12,377 bases of DNA from Bacteroidales bacterium (GCA_017551405.1 JAFZLP010000035.1:1-12377); one strand, 5' to 3'; positions 1 through 8,092 are shown, counted from the first letter of the stretch. Numbers and translations are program-made. The notes: a model not told the origin generated them from the letters alone.

Positions 1-1056
<1,056 letters not shown>

Positions 1057-1076
1057 TCTCAAGGTGCTGATCCCGA

Positions 1077-1110
1077 AGGAGGGTGCATTCTAGAGGCGCC
1101 CTCCTCTTTT
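1077..1110 (+). terminator. Terminator-like hairpin between tuf and tRNA-Trp
   Basis: An inverted repeat pairs 1077-1086 (AGGAGGGTGC) with 1096-1105 (GCGCCCTCCT). This makes a 10-bp, GC-rich stem with one G·U pair and a 9-base loop (1087-1095). The 3' arm runs into TCTTTT (1105-1110). This is the layout of an intrinsic terminator placed 21 bases after the tuf stop codon, though the T-tract is short and interrupted by a C. It ends exactly one base before the mature 5' end of tRNA-Trp, so full termination here would silence the tRNA unless another promoter exists. Partial termination, or a role as a processing structure, are alternatives. Confidence 0.6.
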
Positions 1111-1184
1111 AGGGGAATAGAACAATGGTAGTTCAGCGGTCTCCAAAACCGTCTATGTGGGTTCGATTCCTGCTTCCCCTGCCA
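1111..1184 (+). tRNA. tRNA-Trp (anticodon CCA)
   Basis: A complete cloverleaf can be folded by eye. The acceptor stem AGGGGAA (1111-1117) pairs perfectly with TTCCCCT (1174-1180). The D stem is GAAC (1120-1123) with GTTC (1131-1134), and the D loop contains GG. The anticodon stem GCGGT (1136-1140) pairs with ACCGT (1148-1152) with one G·U at the base. The loop CTCCAAA places the anticodon CCA at 1143-1145, reading UGG for tryptophan. The T stem (1157-1161 with 1169-1173) contains two G·U pairs and the loop is TTCGATT. The discriminator is G1181, typical of tRNA-Trp, and the terminal CCA (1182-1184) is encoded in the DNA. The variable loop is four bases. Position between tuf and secE is a known arrangement in Bacteroidota and suggests release from a longer transcript by RNase P and 3' processing. 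Confidence 0.97.
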
Positions 1185-1185
1185 A

Positions 1186-1207
1186 TATCAAAGGTTACGA
1201 TTTGATA
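1186..1207 (+). repeat. Short inverted repeat just after tRNA-Trp
   Basis: TATCAAA (1186-1192) and TTTGATA (1201-1207) are perfect reverse complements around an 8-base loop, beginning two bases after the encoded CCA end. The stem is A/T-rich (7 bp) and has no T-run behind it, so it does not look like a terminator. It could be a weak structure affecting tRNA 3' processing, or chance. Nothing else recognisable lies in the remainder of the 1185-1263 spacer, apart from a marginal 4-bp TTCC/GGAA hairpin at 1234-1245. Confidence 0.35.
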
Positions 1208-1263
1208 GTGTTTAATTCGACGCTCCTCCAAGCTTCCAACTGGAACGTCCATTAAATGTAAAG

Positions 1264-1452
1264 ATGAGAAAGTTTATCAATTACTTGAAAGAGTGTTATG
1301 TAGAGCTTGTGCACAAGACTACGTGGCCTACCTGGCAGAAGCTTCAGAGCTCCGCTCTGCTTGTGCTGGTTAGCACCGTAATCCTTGCTATCGGGCTTGC
1401 CATAATCGATTTCGTCTTCCAGCATCTGATGACCTTGATCTATACTCTGTAA
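1264..1452 (+). CDS. secE: Preprotein translocase subunit SecE (short, single-span form)
   Basis: SecE is the small membrane subunit that clamps SecY in the SecYEG protein-conducting channel. The product is 62 residues, the short single-helix form common outside Gammaproteobacteria (E. coli SecE has 127 residues and three spans). Residues 1-29 form an amphipathic, charged cytoplasmic segment with the family hallmark TTWPTWQKL at 19-27. Residues about 30-53 are a continuous hydrophobic membrane helix. The ATG at 1264 is preceded by an A-rich stretch (AAATGTAAAG) without a clear Shine-Dalgarno. An earlier ATG at 1256 is followed at once by TAA and cannot be used. nusG begins 10 bases after the stop; this secE-nusG pairing is near universal in bacteria and supports the call. 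Confidence 0.95.
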   Translation: MRKFINYLKECYVELVHKTTWPTWQKLQSSALLVLVSTVILAIGLAIIDFVFQHLMTLIYTL

Positions 1453-1462
1453 CCTTCCTGCA

Positions 1463-2035
1463 ATGAGCGACATGAAATGGTATGTCCTGCGAACTGCGGG
1501 CGGGAAGGAGAACAAGGCCATGGAATATCTCAAGAAAGAGATAGAACGCAGCGGAATCGGGGATGAGGTCGGGCAGGTGCTCGTTCCTACCAAACCCGAG
1601 ATTGTAACCAAGAACGGCAAGAGGAAAGCTGTGGACAAACTGCTTTTCCCCGGCTATGTCCTTATCCAGGCCGTACTTACCCCGAAGCTCGAGAACATAA
1701 TCCGCAACAACGTACCCGGAATGTCCGGTTTCCTCTCTGAAAAGAAGGCAACCAACGCAACCGGCACCCAGTTCGAAAGGATACCTGTTCCTCTCCGCGA
1801 GGAAGAGGTCCAGCGCATTCTGGGCGGTCAGGACAAGAACGCGGACATAGCGGCCGAAACCCTGGTGAACTACGAAGTCGGTGAATCCGTGAAGATTACC
1901 GACGGCCCGTTCAGCGGATTCAACGGCACTGTGGACGAAATCCTCGAAGACAGGAGCAAGATCAAAGTCATCGTCGTGATCTTCGGACGAAAGACGCAGC
2001 TCGAACTCAGCTTTACACAAGTAACAAAAGAATAA
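1463..2035 (+). CDS. nusG: Transcription elongation/antitermination factor NusG
   Basis: NusG binds the RNA polymerase clamp and modulates pausing, and links polymerase to Rho or to ribosomal protein S10. The 190-residue product shows the two expected domains. The NGN domain spans about 4-118, starting KWYVLRTAGGKE, with FPGYVLIQ at 62-69 and the NNVPGMSGFL block near 82-91. The C-terminal KOW domain spans about 136-190, with VGESVKITDGPFSGFNG at 139-155. Length is close to the 180-residue norm, and nothing suggests a specialised paralogue such as the capsule-locus UpxY type; its place between secE and rplK marks it as the housekeeping copy. ATG 1463 is chosen, but Met4 (1472) is also possible because the conserved fold begins at KWYV; neither has a clear Shine-Dalgarno. 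It ends six bases before rplK. Confidence 0.97.
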   Translation: MSDMKWYVLRTAGGKENKAMEYLKKEIERSGIGDEVGQVLVPTKPEIVTKNGKRKAVDKLLFPGYVLIQAVLTPKLENIIRNNVPGMSGFLSEKKATNATGTQFERIPVPLREEEVQRILGGQDKNADIAAETLVNYEVGESVKITDGPFSGFNGTVDEILEDRSKIKVIVVIFGRKTQLELSFTQVTKE

Positions 2036-2041
2036 TTCAAA

Positions 2042-2485
2042 ATGGCAAAAGAAGTTACCGGATTCATTAAGCTCCAGATCAAAGGCGGAGCAGCAAATCC
2101 CGCACCTCCGGTAGGACCGGCTCTCGGTAGCAAGGGCCTTAACATCATGGACTTCTGCAAGGCGTTCAACGCCAAGACTCAGGCCCAGGCTGGAAAGGTT
2201 CTCCCCGTAGTCATCACCGTCTACTCCGACAAGTCCTTCTCCTTCGAGGTGAAGCAGCCGCCGGTGGCTGTATCGCTCAAGGAAGCCGCCAAACTCAGCA
2301 AGGCTTCAGGCGAGCCCAACCGTAAGAAAGTGGCCTCCGTCACCTGGGATCAGGTGAAGGCCATTGCCCAGGACAAGATGCCCGACCTCAACTGTTTCAC
2401 CCTCGCATCCGCTATGAGGATGGTCGCAGGTACTGCACGCAGCATGGGTATCACCGTCTCCGGCGAATTCCCCAAAGACATTTAA
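2042..2485 (+). CDS. rplK: 50S ribosomal protein L11
   Basis: L11 binds 23S rRNA helices 43-44 in the GTPase-associated centre and helps translation factors act; it is also needed for RelA sensing of stalled ribosomes. The product is 147 residues (E. coli 142). The N-terminal domain carries the proline-rich helix around [10 protein letters not shown] (20-29), where Pro22 and Pro23 are the positions linked in other bacteria to thiostrepton response. The C-terminal rRNA-binding domain spans about 75-147 and ends with the typical [12 protein letters not shown] block near 126-137. The start MAKEVTG is standard. Only six bases (TTCAAA) separate it from nusG, leaving no room for a separate leader carrying the L1 operator known from E. 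coli. rplA follows after 12 bases, so the pair is almost certainly co-transcribed. Confidence 0.97.
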   Translation: MAKEVTGFIKLQIKGGAANPAPPVGPALGSKGLNIMDFCKAFNAKTQAQAGKVLPVVITVYSDKSFSFEVKQPPVAVSLKEAAKLSKASGEPNRKKVASVTWDQVKAIAQDKMPDLNCFTLASAMRMVAGTARSMGITVSGEFPKDI

Positions 2486-2497
2486 AAGAACAGGCAT

Positions 2498-3208
2498 ATG
2501 AGCAAGATTACAAAGAATCAGAAGGAAGTCAAGGCCAAATACGACCATTCCAAGCTTTATACTCTTTCAGAAGCCTGCGCTCTTTTGAAGGAAATATCAT
2601 TCGCAAAGTTCGACTCTACCGTGGAACTCTCCTGCAATCTGGGAGTTGATCCCCGCAAGGCCAACCAGATGATCCGTGGCGTTGTCACCCTTCCCAACGG
2701 TACCGGTAAGGTAGTGCGTGTTCTCGCACTCTGCACCCCCGACAAGGAAGCGGAAGCCAAGGCTGCCGGCGCAGACTATGTAGGCCTCGACGACTACGTG
2801 GAGAAAATCAAGGGCGGATGGACCGACATCGACGTCATCGTCTGTACTCCTTCCGTTATGGCCAAGGTCGGCGCCCTCGGACGCATCCTCGGTCCCCGCG
2901 GCCTCATGCCGAACCCCAAGACCGGCACCGTTACCATGGAAATCGGCAACGCTGTCAAGGACGTCAAGGGCGGTAAGATCGACTTCAAGGTAGACAAGGC
3001 CGGTATCGTGCACTGCGGAATCGGCAAGATCTCCTTCACCCCGGAACAGATTTATCAGAACGCCGCCGAGGTTTTGAACGCTATCTCCAAGCTCAAACCC
3101 CAGGCTCTCAAGGGCACCTACATGAAGAGCGCAGCCATCTGCACCACCATGAGCCCCGGCGTCAAAGTGGACCTCAAGGCATTCCTCAACAATGCCGATA
3201 ACAAATAG
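2498..3208 (+). CDS. rplA: 50S ribosomal protein L1
   Basis: L1 forms the mobile stalk at the E site of the large subunit and assists release of deacylated tRNA; in several bacteria it also represses its own mRNA. The product has 236 residues, close to the usual 230-234. Visible hallmarks are the [20 protein letters not shown] strand-helix in domain I (about 43-61), the inserted domain II (about 70-160) with the L1 signature [16 protein letters not shown] at 128-143, and the return to domain I with the RNA-contacting Thr217-Met218 pair in TTMSPG (216-221). The ATG at 2498 follows rplK by 12 bases and gives the normal N-terminus. rplJ begins 11 bases after its stop. No unusual substitution was noticed. 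Confidence 0.97.
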   Translation: MSKITKNQKEVKAKYDHSKLYTLSEACALLKEISFAKFDSTVELSCNLGVDPRKANQMIRGVVTLPNGTGKVVRVLALCTPDKEAEAKAAGADYVGLDDYVEKIKGGWTDIDVIVCTPSVMAKVGALGRILGPRGLMPNPKTGTVTMEIGNAVKDVKGGKIDFKVDKAGIVHCGIGKISFTPEQIYQNAAEVLNAISKLKPQALKGTYMKSAAICTTMSPGVKVDLKAFLNNADNK

Positions 3209-3215
3209 GAAAGGA
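3207..3215 (+). promoter_or_regulatory. Purine-rich Shine-Dalgarno-like site for rplJ
   Basis: AGGAAAGGA overlaps the rplA TAG stop (3206-3208) and ends four bases before the rplJ ATG at 3220. It is the clearest Shine-Dalgarno-like stretch in the window, where most genes have only A-rich leaders. Its overlap with the upstream stop suggests that L10 translation is coupled to the end of L1 translation. Confidence 0.5.
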
Positions 3216-3219
3216 TACT

Positions 3220-3735
3220 ATGAAAAAAGAACTCAAAGCTCAGATCATTGACAGCTTAGCAGCTGAAATCAAGCAGTATCCCAACTTCTACGTTACGGAC
3301 ATTGCAGGACTCAACGCAGGCCAGACCTCCAAGCTACGCCGCGAATGCTTCGGCGAAGGCATCAAGCTCGAGGTCGTGAAGAACACCCTCTTCGCGCACG
3401 TGCTCAAGGCCTCCGAAAACGAGGAACTGAAGGCCCTCGAAGCCACTCTTGTGGGAAACACCGCCATCATGTTCTGCGAGAATCCCAGCACCCCCGCCAA
3501 ACTCATCAAGAAGTGGGCGAAGGAAGGCAAGCCCCAGCTTAAGGGCGCCTATGTGCAGGAATGCGCATTCATCGGTGCAGACAGGCTCGAAGAGCTCGTT
3601 TCCATCAAGAGCAAGGAAGAACTCATCGCCGATATCGTCGCTCTGCTCCAGAGCCCGATGCGCAACGTCATCAGCGCCCTCCAGAGCGCTCCCCAGACTA
3701 TCGCCGGCGTGGTGAAGACCCTCGAAGAAAAATAA
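3220..3735 (+). CDS. rplJ: 50S ribosomal protein L10
   Basis: L10 anchors the stalk: its N-terminal domain binds 23S rRNA next to L11, and its long C-terminal helix carries dimers of L7/L12. The product has 171 residues (E. coli 165). Residues 1-125 form the globular domain, with YVTDIAGLNAGQ near 24-35 and KNTLFAHVL at 54-62. The last roughly 38 residues (about 133-170) are predicted helical and correspond to the L12-binding helix, with a hydrophobic pattern at IADIVALL and NVISALQ. The start is supported by a purine-rich site at 3207-3215. The gap to rplA is only 11 bases, so the structured L10 leader known from E. coli and Bacillus is not present between the genes. rplL, its binding partner, follows directly. 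Confidence 0.97.
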   Translation: MKKELKAQIIDSLAAEIKQYPNFYVTDIAGLNAGQTSKLRRECFGEGIKLEVVKNTLFAHVLKASENEELKALEATLVGNTAIMFCENPSTPAKLIKKWAKEGKPQLKGAYVQECAFIGADRLEELVSIKSKEELIADIVALLQSPMRNVISALQSAPQTIAGVVKTLEEK

Positions 3736-3771
3736 TCATAACAATAAATAACAATTTAAAAACTTACAATT
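3736..3771 (+). promoter_or_regulatory. G-free, A/T-rich leader of rplL
   Basis: This 36-base gap between rplJ and rplL contains 31 A/T bases, five C and no G, in sharp contrast to the GC-rich genes on either side. No Shine-Dalgarno is possible because there is no G. Known Bacteroidota practice is to initiate at A-rich, unstructured leaders. Here the leader precedes the one ribosomal protein needed in several copies per ribosome, so it is plausibly an especially efficient, structure-free initiation region. I see no match to the Bacteroidetes -33 (TTTG) and -7 (TAnnTTTG) promoter pattern. Confidence 0.55.
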
Positions 3772-4149
3772 ATGGCAGACGTAAAGAAACTTGCAGAAGA
3801 GTTGGTTAACCTTACTGTGAAAGACGTTCAGGAACTCGCAAAGGTCCTCAAGGAAGAATATGGCATCGAGCCCGCAGCTGCAGCCGTTGCAGTAGCCGGC
3901 CCCGCAGCAGCCGCCGGTGAGGCAGCTCCCGCTGAGCAGACCGAATTCGACGTTATCCTCACCAATGCCGGCCAGGCTAAGCTTCAGGTCATCAAGGTCG
4001 TGAAGGAAGCCCTCGGACTTGGTCTTAAGGAAGCTAAGGACCTCGTTGACGGAGCTCCCAAGACCGTCAAGGAGAAAGTCTCCAAGGCAGAGGCCGAGCA
4101 GCTCAAGGCCACCCTTGAGGAAGCCGGCGCAGAGGTTGAAGTCAAGTAA
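3772..4149 (+). CDS. rplL: 50S ribosomal protein L7/L12
   Basis: L7/L12 forms the flexible, multi-copy stalk that recruits and stimulates EF-Tu, EF-G and other translational GTPases. The product is 125 residues, the family's usual size (120-128). Residues 1-32 are the helical dimerisation and L10-binding domain ([20 protein letters not shown]). Residues about 33-56 are an alanine-rich hinge, mostly Ala with Pro, Gly and Val. Residues 57-125 are the factor-binding domain, with [20 protein letters not shown] at 70-89 and [11 protein letters not shown] at 91-101. The ATG lies behind a G-free A/T-rich leader rather than a Shine-Dalgarno. A strong terminator-like hairpin begins about 30 bases past the stop, so rplL is likely the end of the abundant ribosomal-protein transcript. 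Confidence 0.98.
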   Translation: MADVKKLAEELVNLTVKDVQELAKVLKEEYGIEPAAAAVAVAGPAAAAGEAAPAEQTEFDVILTNAGQAKLQVIKVVKEALGLGLKEAKDLVDGAPKTVKEKVSKAEAEQLKATLEEAGAEVEVK

Positions 4150-4158
4150 CTTCCGCCC

Positions 4159-4175
4159 TCCCCTGACCTGGGGGA
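4159..4175 (+). promoter_or_regulatory. Small GC-rich hairpin upstream of the rpoB attenuator
   Basis: TCCCC (4159-4163) pairs with GGGGA (4171-4175), with a possible extra T·G pair (4164/4170) and a 5-base loop GACCT. It starts nine bases after the rplL stop and is followed six bases later by the larger attenuator hairpin. There is no T-run behind it, so it is not itself a terminator. It could protect the 3' end of the rplL message, act as a processing site, or compete with pairing to a second GGGGA in the next loop (4194-4198). Confidence 0.4.
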
Positions 4176-4181
4176 ACACAT

Positions 4182-4220
4182 AGGTTTAGAGCCGGGGATA
4201 ATAGGCTCTAAACCTTTTTT
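4182..4220 (+). terminator. Intrinsic terminator/attenuator between rplL and rpoB
   Basis: AGGTTTAGAGCC (4182-4193) and GGCTCTAAACCT (4204-4215) form a perfect 12-bp stem with a 10-base loop GGGGATAATA, followed by an unbroken run of six T (4215-4220). This is a textbook intrinsic terminator, 33 bases before the rpoB start. In E. coli the same gap holds a partial terminator that lowers rpoBC transcription relative to rplJL; the position and logic match here, though the sequence is not the same element. No promoter is evident between it and rpoB, so some readthrough is expected to be needed for polymerase synthesis. Confidence 0.85.
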
Positions 4221-4243
4221 CCGTATAAAAAGTTTTAACATAA

Positions 4244-4248
4244 AAAGG
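4244..4248 (+). promoter_or_regulatory. Weak Shine-Dalgarno-like site for rpoB
   Basis: AAAGG lies four bases before the rpoB ATG (4253), inside an A/T-rich leader that follows the attenuator T-run. The heptamer TAAAAAG occurs twice there (4226-4232 and 4241-4247), which may be only low complexity. The match to the anti-Shine-Dalgarno is short, and A-richness may matter more for initiation in this phylum. Confidence 0.35.
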
Positions 4249-4252
4249 CAGA

Positions 4253-7200
4253 ATGTCAAAAAAGACCATTGTCGGCAAGCGCATAAACTTCGCGACGTCG
4301 AAAATCCTTGAATATCCCGACCTCCTGGAGGTTCAGCTGAAGTCTTTCAAGGACTTTTTCCAGCTTGAGACCTCTCCTGAAAACAGGAAGAACGAGGGTC
4401 TCTACAGGGTATTCCAGGAGGTTTTCCCCATCGAAGATACGCGCAACAGCTACAAGCTGGAGTTCATCGACTACTTCATCGATCCTCCGCAGTATTCAAT
4501 TGAAGAGTGTCTTGAGAGAGGGCTGACCTATAGAGTTCCTCTGAAGGCAAAACTCCGCCTTTCGTGCACCGACCAGGATCATGAGGATTTCGACACCAAA
4601 GTCCAGGACGTTTACCTGGGCGACATCCCCTACATGACCCCTGCGGGCACATTCGTTATCAACGGCTCCGAGCGCATCATAGTCTCGCAGCTTCACAGGT
4701 CCCCCGGCGTCTTCTTCGACCAGAGCATGCACGCCAACGGCACCAAACTCTATTCTGCCAGGATAATCCCGTTCAAAGGGTCCTGGATCGAGTTCGCTAC
4801 TGACATCAACAATGTCATGTATGCGTACATCGACCGCAAAAAGAAACTTCCCGTGACCACTCTCCTGAGGGCCATCGGTTTCGATTCCGACAAGGATATC
4901 ATCAACATCTTCAGTCTTGCCGACGAAGTTCCCGTAAACAAGAAGTCCCTCAAGGCCAACGAGGGCAGGAAACTCGCCGCCAAGGTCCTCAAGACCTGGA
5001 AAGAGGACTTCGAGGACGAGGATACCGGAGAAATCATCGAAATTGAGCGTACCATCCCCTTCGTGGAGAGGGACGCCGTCCTGGACGACGACACCATCGC
5101 CGCCATCCTCGACGCATACGACAAGAAGACTGATGCAACCATCCTTCTCCAGAAAGACGAGGCGTCTTCGAACGAGTACGCCATCATCTTCAACACCCTG
5201 CAGAAGGATCCCACCAACACCGAACTCGAAGCTGTGTTCTACATCTACAAGCAGCTCCGCAATTCGGAACCGCCGGATGAGAACACTGCAAGGGACGTCA
5301 TAGACAAGCTCTTCTTCAGCGAAAAGAGGTACGACCTCGGCGAGGTCGGCCGCTACCGCCTGAACCGCAAGCTCGGTCTGGACACCGATCCCTCCACCCG
5401 CGTTCTCGAACCGAACGACATCGTGGAAATCATAAAGTACCTGGTCCGCCTCATCAACAGCAAGGCCGCCGTCGACGATATCGACCACCTGTCCAACAGG
5501 CGCGTCCGCACCGTGGGCGAGCAGCTTGCCAACCAGTTCAGCGTAGGACTCGCCCGCATGGCCCGCACCATCCGCGAAAAGATGAACATCCGCGACAGCG
5601 AGCAGTTCCTCCCGGTGGACCTCATCAACGCCAAGACTCTCAGCAGCGTCATCAATTCCTTCTTCGGAACCAGCCAGCTGAGCCAGTTCATGGACCAGAC
5701 CAATCCTCTTGCCGAAATCACCCACAAGAGGCGTCTGAGCGCCCTCGGCCCCGGCGGCCTTTCCCGCGAACGCGCAGGCTTCGAGGTCCGCGACGTGCAC
5801 TACACGCACTACGGCCGCCTCTGTCCTATCGAGTCGCCTGAAGGCCCGAACATCGGCCTTATCTCCAGCCTCTGCGTCTACGCCCGCATCGACGGCCTCG
5901 GATTCATCGAGACCCCGTACCGCGACGTGAAGGACGGCAAGGTGAACCTCACCGCTTCCGGCACCCATTACATGACCGCCGAAGAAGAGGAAGACAGGCT
6001 CGTCAGCCTCGCCAAGGTGAAGATGGACAACGACGGCAACATCCAGGAAGACCGCATCCAGTGCCGTCTGGAGGCAGACTTCCCCGTCGTAGGCAAGGAA
6101 GAGGTGAACTACATGGACGTAGCCCCCAACCAGATGGCTTCGGTGGCCGCTTCGCTCATCCCGTTCCTCGAGCATGACGATGCGCACCGCGCCCTCATGG
6201 GTGCCAACATGATGCGTCAGGCAATCCCGCTCCTCAAGCCCGAATCCCCCATCGTGGGCACCGGCCTCGAAGAGAGGGTCTGCCTCGACTCCCGCACCCA
6301 GTACATTGCCGAGCGCAAGGGCGAGGTAACCTATGTGGATGCCAACGAGATCCGCATCAGGTACGCCCGCACCGACGACGAGAAGTTCGTCTCCTTCGCA
6401 CCGGAAGAGACCATCTACAAGCTCCCCATCTGGCGCAGGACCAACCAGAGCACCTGTGTCTGCCTCACCCCCATCGTCCGCAAGGGCGACAAGGTCGAGA
6501 AGGGCCAGGTCCTCACCGAAGGCTACGCCACCCAGGGCGGAGAGCTCGCACTCGGCCGCAACCTCATGGTAGCGTTCATGCCCTGGAAGGGCTACAACTA
6601 TGAGGACGCCATCGTGCTGAGCGAGGAGATGGTGAAATACGACATCATGACCTCCATCCACGTGGACGAGTACCTCACCGAGGTGCGCGACACCAAGCGC
6701 GGCGAAGAGGAGCTCACTTCCGATATTCCCAACGTCAGCGAGGACGCCACCAAGGACCTCGACCAGAACGGTATCGTGCGCATCGGCGCCCACATCGAGC
6801 CCGGTGACATCATGATAGGCAAGATCACCCCGAAGGGCGAAAGCGATCCCTCCCCCGAGGAGAAACTCCTCAAGGCCATCTTCGGCGACAACGCCGGCGA
6901 TGTCAAGGACGCTTCCCTGAAGGCCAATCCGTCCCTTTCCGGCACAGTCATCAAGACCGCCCTCTATGCCAAGGCAGCCAAGGTTTCCGGACGCAAGAGC
7001 AAGGCAAAGGACGAGACCAAGACCCGTGCCCAGATCCGTGAGGACGAGTTCAAGGCCAAGGCCGAGAAGCTGCGCGCCGACTTCCTGGAGCGTCTCGCAA
7101 CGCTTACCAAGAACAAGAAGAGCGCAGGCATCAACGACCTCTACGGCGTGGAAGTCCTGGCAAAGGACAAGAAGTTCACCGCGGAAGTTCTCGGCAGCAT

Positions 7201-8092
7201 CGACTACAAGAACATCAACTCCGGCAAGTGGACCACCGAGAAGGACAACACCAACGCCATGATCCGCGACCTCATCAACAACTATTGCAACACCCTCAAG
7301 GCTGAGGAAGCGATTTGCAAGAGGGAGATGGACCAGCTCAAGGTGGGTGACGAACTTCCCAACGGAGTGATGCAGCTCGCAAAGGTCTACATCGCCAAGA
7401 AGCGCAAGATCACCGTGGGTGACAAGATGGCCGGACGTCACGGCAACAAGGGTATCGTGGCAAAGATTGTCCGCAGGGAAGACATGCCGTTCCTCGAGGA
7501 CGGAACTCCCGTGGACATCGTGCTCAACCCGCTGGGCGTGCCTTCCCGTATGAACCTGGGCCAGATTTACGAGACCGTGCTCGGATGGGCCGGCCGCAAA
7601 CTCGGCGTCAAGTTCAGCACCCCCATCTTCGACGGTGCTTCCAACGATGAAATCTGCGACTACACCGACAAGGCCGGCCTGCCCCGCTACGGCAAGACCC
7701 GCCTCCGCGACGGCGGAACCGGCGACTGGTTCGACCAGAGCGCCACTGTCGGCATAATCTACATGATCAAACTCGACCACATGGTGGACGACAAGATGCA
7801 CGCCCGTTCCATCGGCCCGTATTCCCTCATCACCCAGCAGCCTCTCGGAGGTAAGGCCCAGTTCGGCGGCCAGCGCTTCGGAGAAATGGAGGTCTGGGCC
7901 CTCGAGGCTTTCGGCGCCGCGAACGCCCTCCAGGAAATCCTCACCGTGAAGTCGGACGACGTCACCGGCAGGAGCAAGACCTACGAGGCTATCGTGAAAG
8001 GCGATCAGATGCCGCCCGCAGGCATACCCGAATCCCTCAACGTGCTTCTGCACGAGCTCAGGGGTCTCGGTCTCAAGGTCACTTTGGAATAA
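4253..8092 (+). CDS. rpoB: DNA-directed RNA polymerase subunit beta
   Basis: RpoB with RpoC forms the catalytic cleft of RNA polymerase. The product is 1279 residues, normal for Bacteroidota and shorter than the 1342 of E. coli. Seen in order: the N-terminal protrusion/lobe region ([20 protein letters not shown]); the rifampicin cluster starting at Gly472 (E. coli 507), with wild-type Gln478, Asp481, His491 and Ser496, predicting sensitivity; [16 protein letters not shown]; the [12 protein letters not shown] block; a charged, helix-rich insertion at about 905-1045 within the flap region; [12 protein letters not shown] with the active-site lysines at 1058 and 1066; and the C-terminal [20 protein letters not shown] block that anchors to the clamp. 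It begins 33 bases after the attenuator T-run. Synonymous usage is very biased: apart from TCA at 4496-4498, no TTA, CTA or TCA codon occurs through 8053. rpoC follows after 19 bases. Confidence 0.99.
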   Translation: MSKKTIVGKRINFATSKILEYPDLLEVQLKSFKDFFQLETSPENRKNEGLYRVFQEVFPIEDTRNSYKLEFIDYFIDPPQYSIEECLERGLTYRVPLKAKLRLSCTDQDHEDFDTKVQDVYLGDIPYMTPAGTFVINGSERIIVSQLHRSPGVFFDQSMHANGTKLYSARIIPFKGSWIEFATDINNVMYAYIDRKKKLPVTTLLRAIGFDSDKDIINIFSLADEVPVNKKSLKANEGRKLAAKVLKTWKEDFEDEDTGEIIEIERTIPFVERDAVLDDDTIAAILDAYDKKTDATILLQKDEASSNEYAIIFNTLQKDPTNTELEAVFYIYKQLRNSEPPDENTARDVIDKLFFSEKRYDLGEVGRYRLNRKLGLDTDPSTRVLEPNDIVEIIKYLVRLINSKAAVDDIDHLSNRRVRTVGEQLANQFSVGLARMARTIREKMNIRDSEQFLPVDLINAKTLSSVINSFFGTSQLSQFMDQTNPLAEITHKRRLSALGPGGLSRERAGFEVRDVHYTHYGRLCPIESPEGPNIGLISSLCVYARIDGLGFIETPYRDVKDGKVNLTASGTHYMTAEEEEDRLVSLAKVKMDNDGNIQEDRIQCRLEADFPVVGKEEVNYMDVAPNQMASVAASLIPFLEHDDAHRALMGANMMRQAIPLLKPESPIVGTGLEERVCLDSRTQYIAERKGEVTYVDANEIRIRYARTDDEKFVSFAPEETIYKLPIWRRTNQSTCVCLTPIVRKGDKVEKGQVLTEGYATQGGELALGRNLMVAFMPWKGYNYEDAIVLSEEMVKYDIMTSIHVDEYLTEVRDTKRGEEELTSDIPNVSEDATKDLDQNGIVRIGAHIEPGDIMIGKITPKGESDPSPEEKLLKAIFGDNAGDVKDASLKANPSLSGTVIKTALYAKAAKVSGRKSKAKDETKTRAQIREDEFKAKAEKLRADFLERLATLTKNKKSAGINDLYGVEVLAKDKKFTAEVLGSIDYKNINSGKWTTEKDNTNAMIRDLINNYCNTLKAEEAICKREMDQLKVGDELPNGVMQLAKVYIAKKRKITVGDKMAGRHGNKGIVAKIVRREDMPFLEDGTPVDIVLNPLGVPSRMNLGQIYETVLGWAGRKLGVKFSTPIFDGASNDEICDYTDKAGLPRYGKTRLRDGGTGDWFDQSATVGIIYMIKLDHMVDDKMHARSIGPYSLITQQPLGGKAQFGGQRFGEMEVWALEAFGAANALQEILTVKSDDVTGRSKTYEAIVKGDQMPPAGIPESLNVLLHELRGLGLKVTLE

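Noticed and set aside
1196..1204. TACGATTTG resembling the Bacteroidetes -7 box TAnnTTTG upstream of secE
   Set aside because: The spacing inside the motif is three bases rather than two, there is no TTTG about 20 bases upstream, and the string lies inside a short inverted repeat next to the tRNA.
1256..1261. ATG-TAA start-stop pair just before secE
   Set aside because: Such a pair in an A/T-rich spacer is easily due to chance; nothing indicates a regulatory minimal ORF.
3867..3940. GCA/GCC-rich repetitive stretch in rplL as a DNA repeat
   Set aside because: It encodes the normal alanine-rich hinge of L7/L12 and uses mixed Ala codons, so it is not a tandem DNA repeat.
4224..4229. TATAAA after the attenuator as a possible -10 box for rpoB
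   Set aside because: No partner -35 or -33 element lies at the right distance, since that position falls within the terminator stem, and the stretch is simply A/T-rich.
4496..8053. A reading frame of over 1180 codons on the - strand, opposite rpoB
   Set aside because: It is exactly in register with rpoB codons and exists because rpoB avoids TTA, CTA and TCA. It has no recognisable domain, and the + strand product is unmistakable RpoB.
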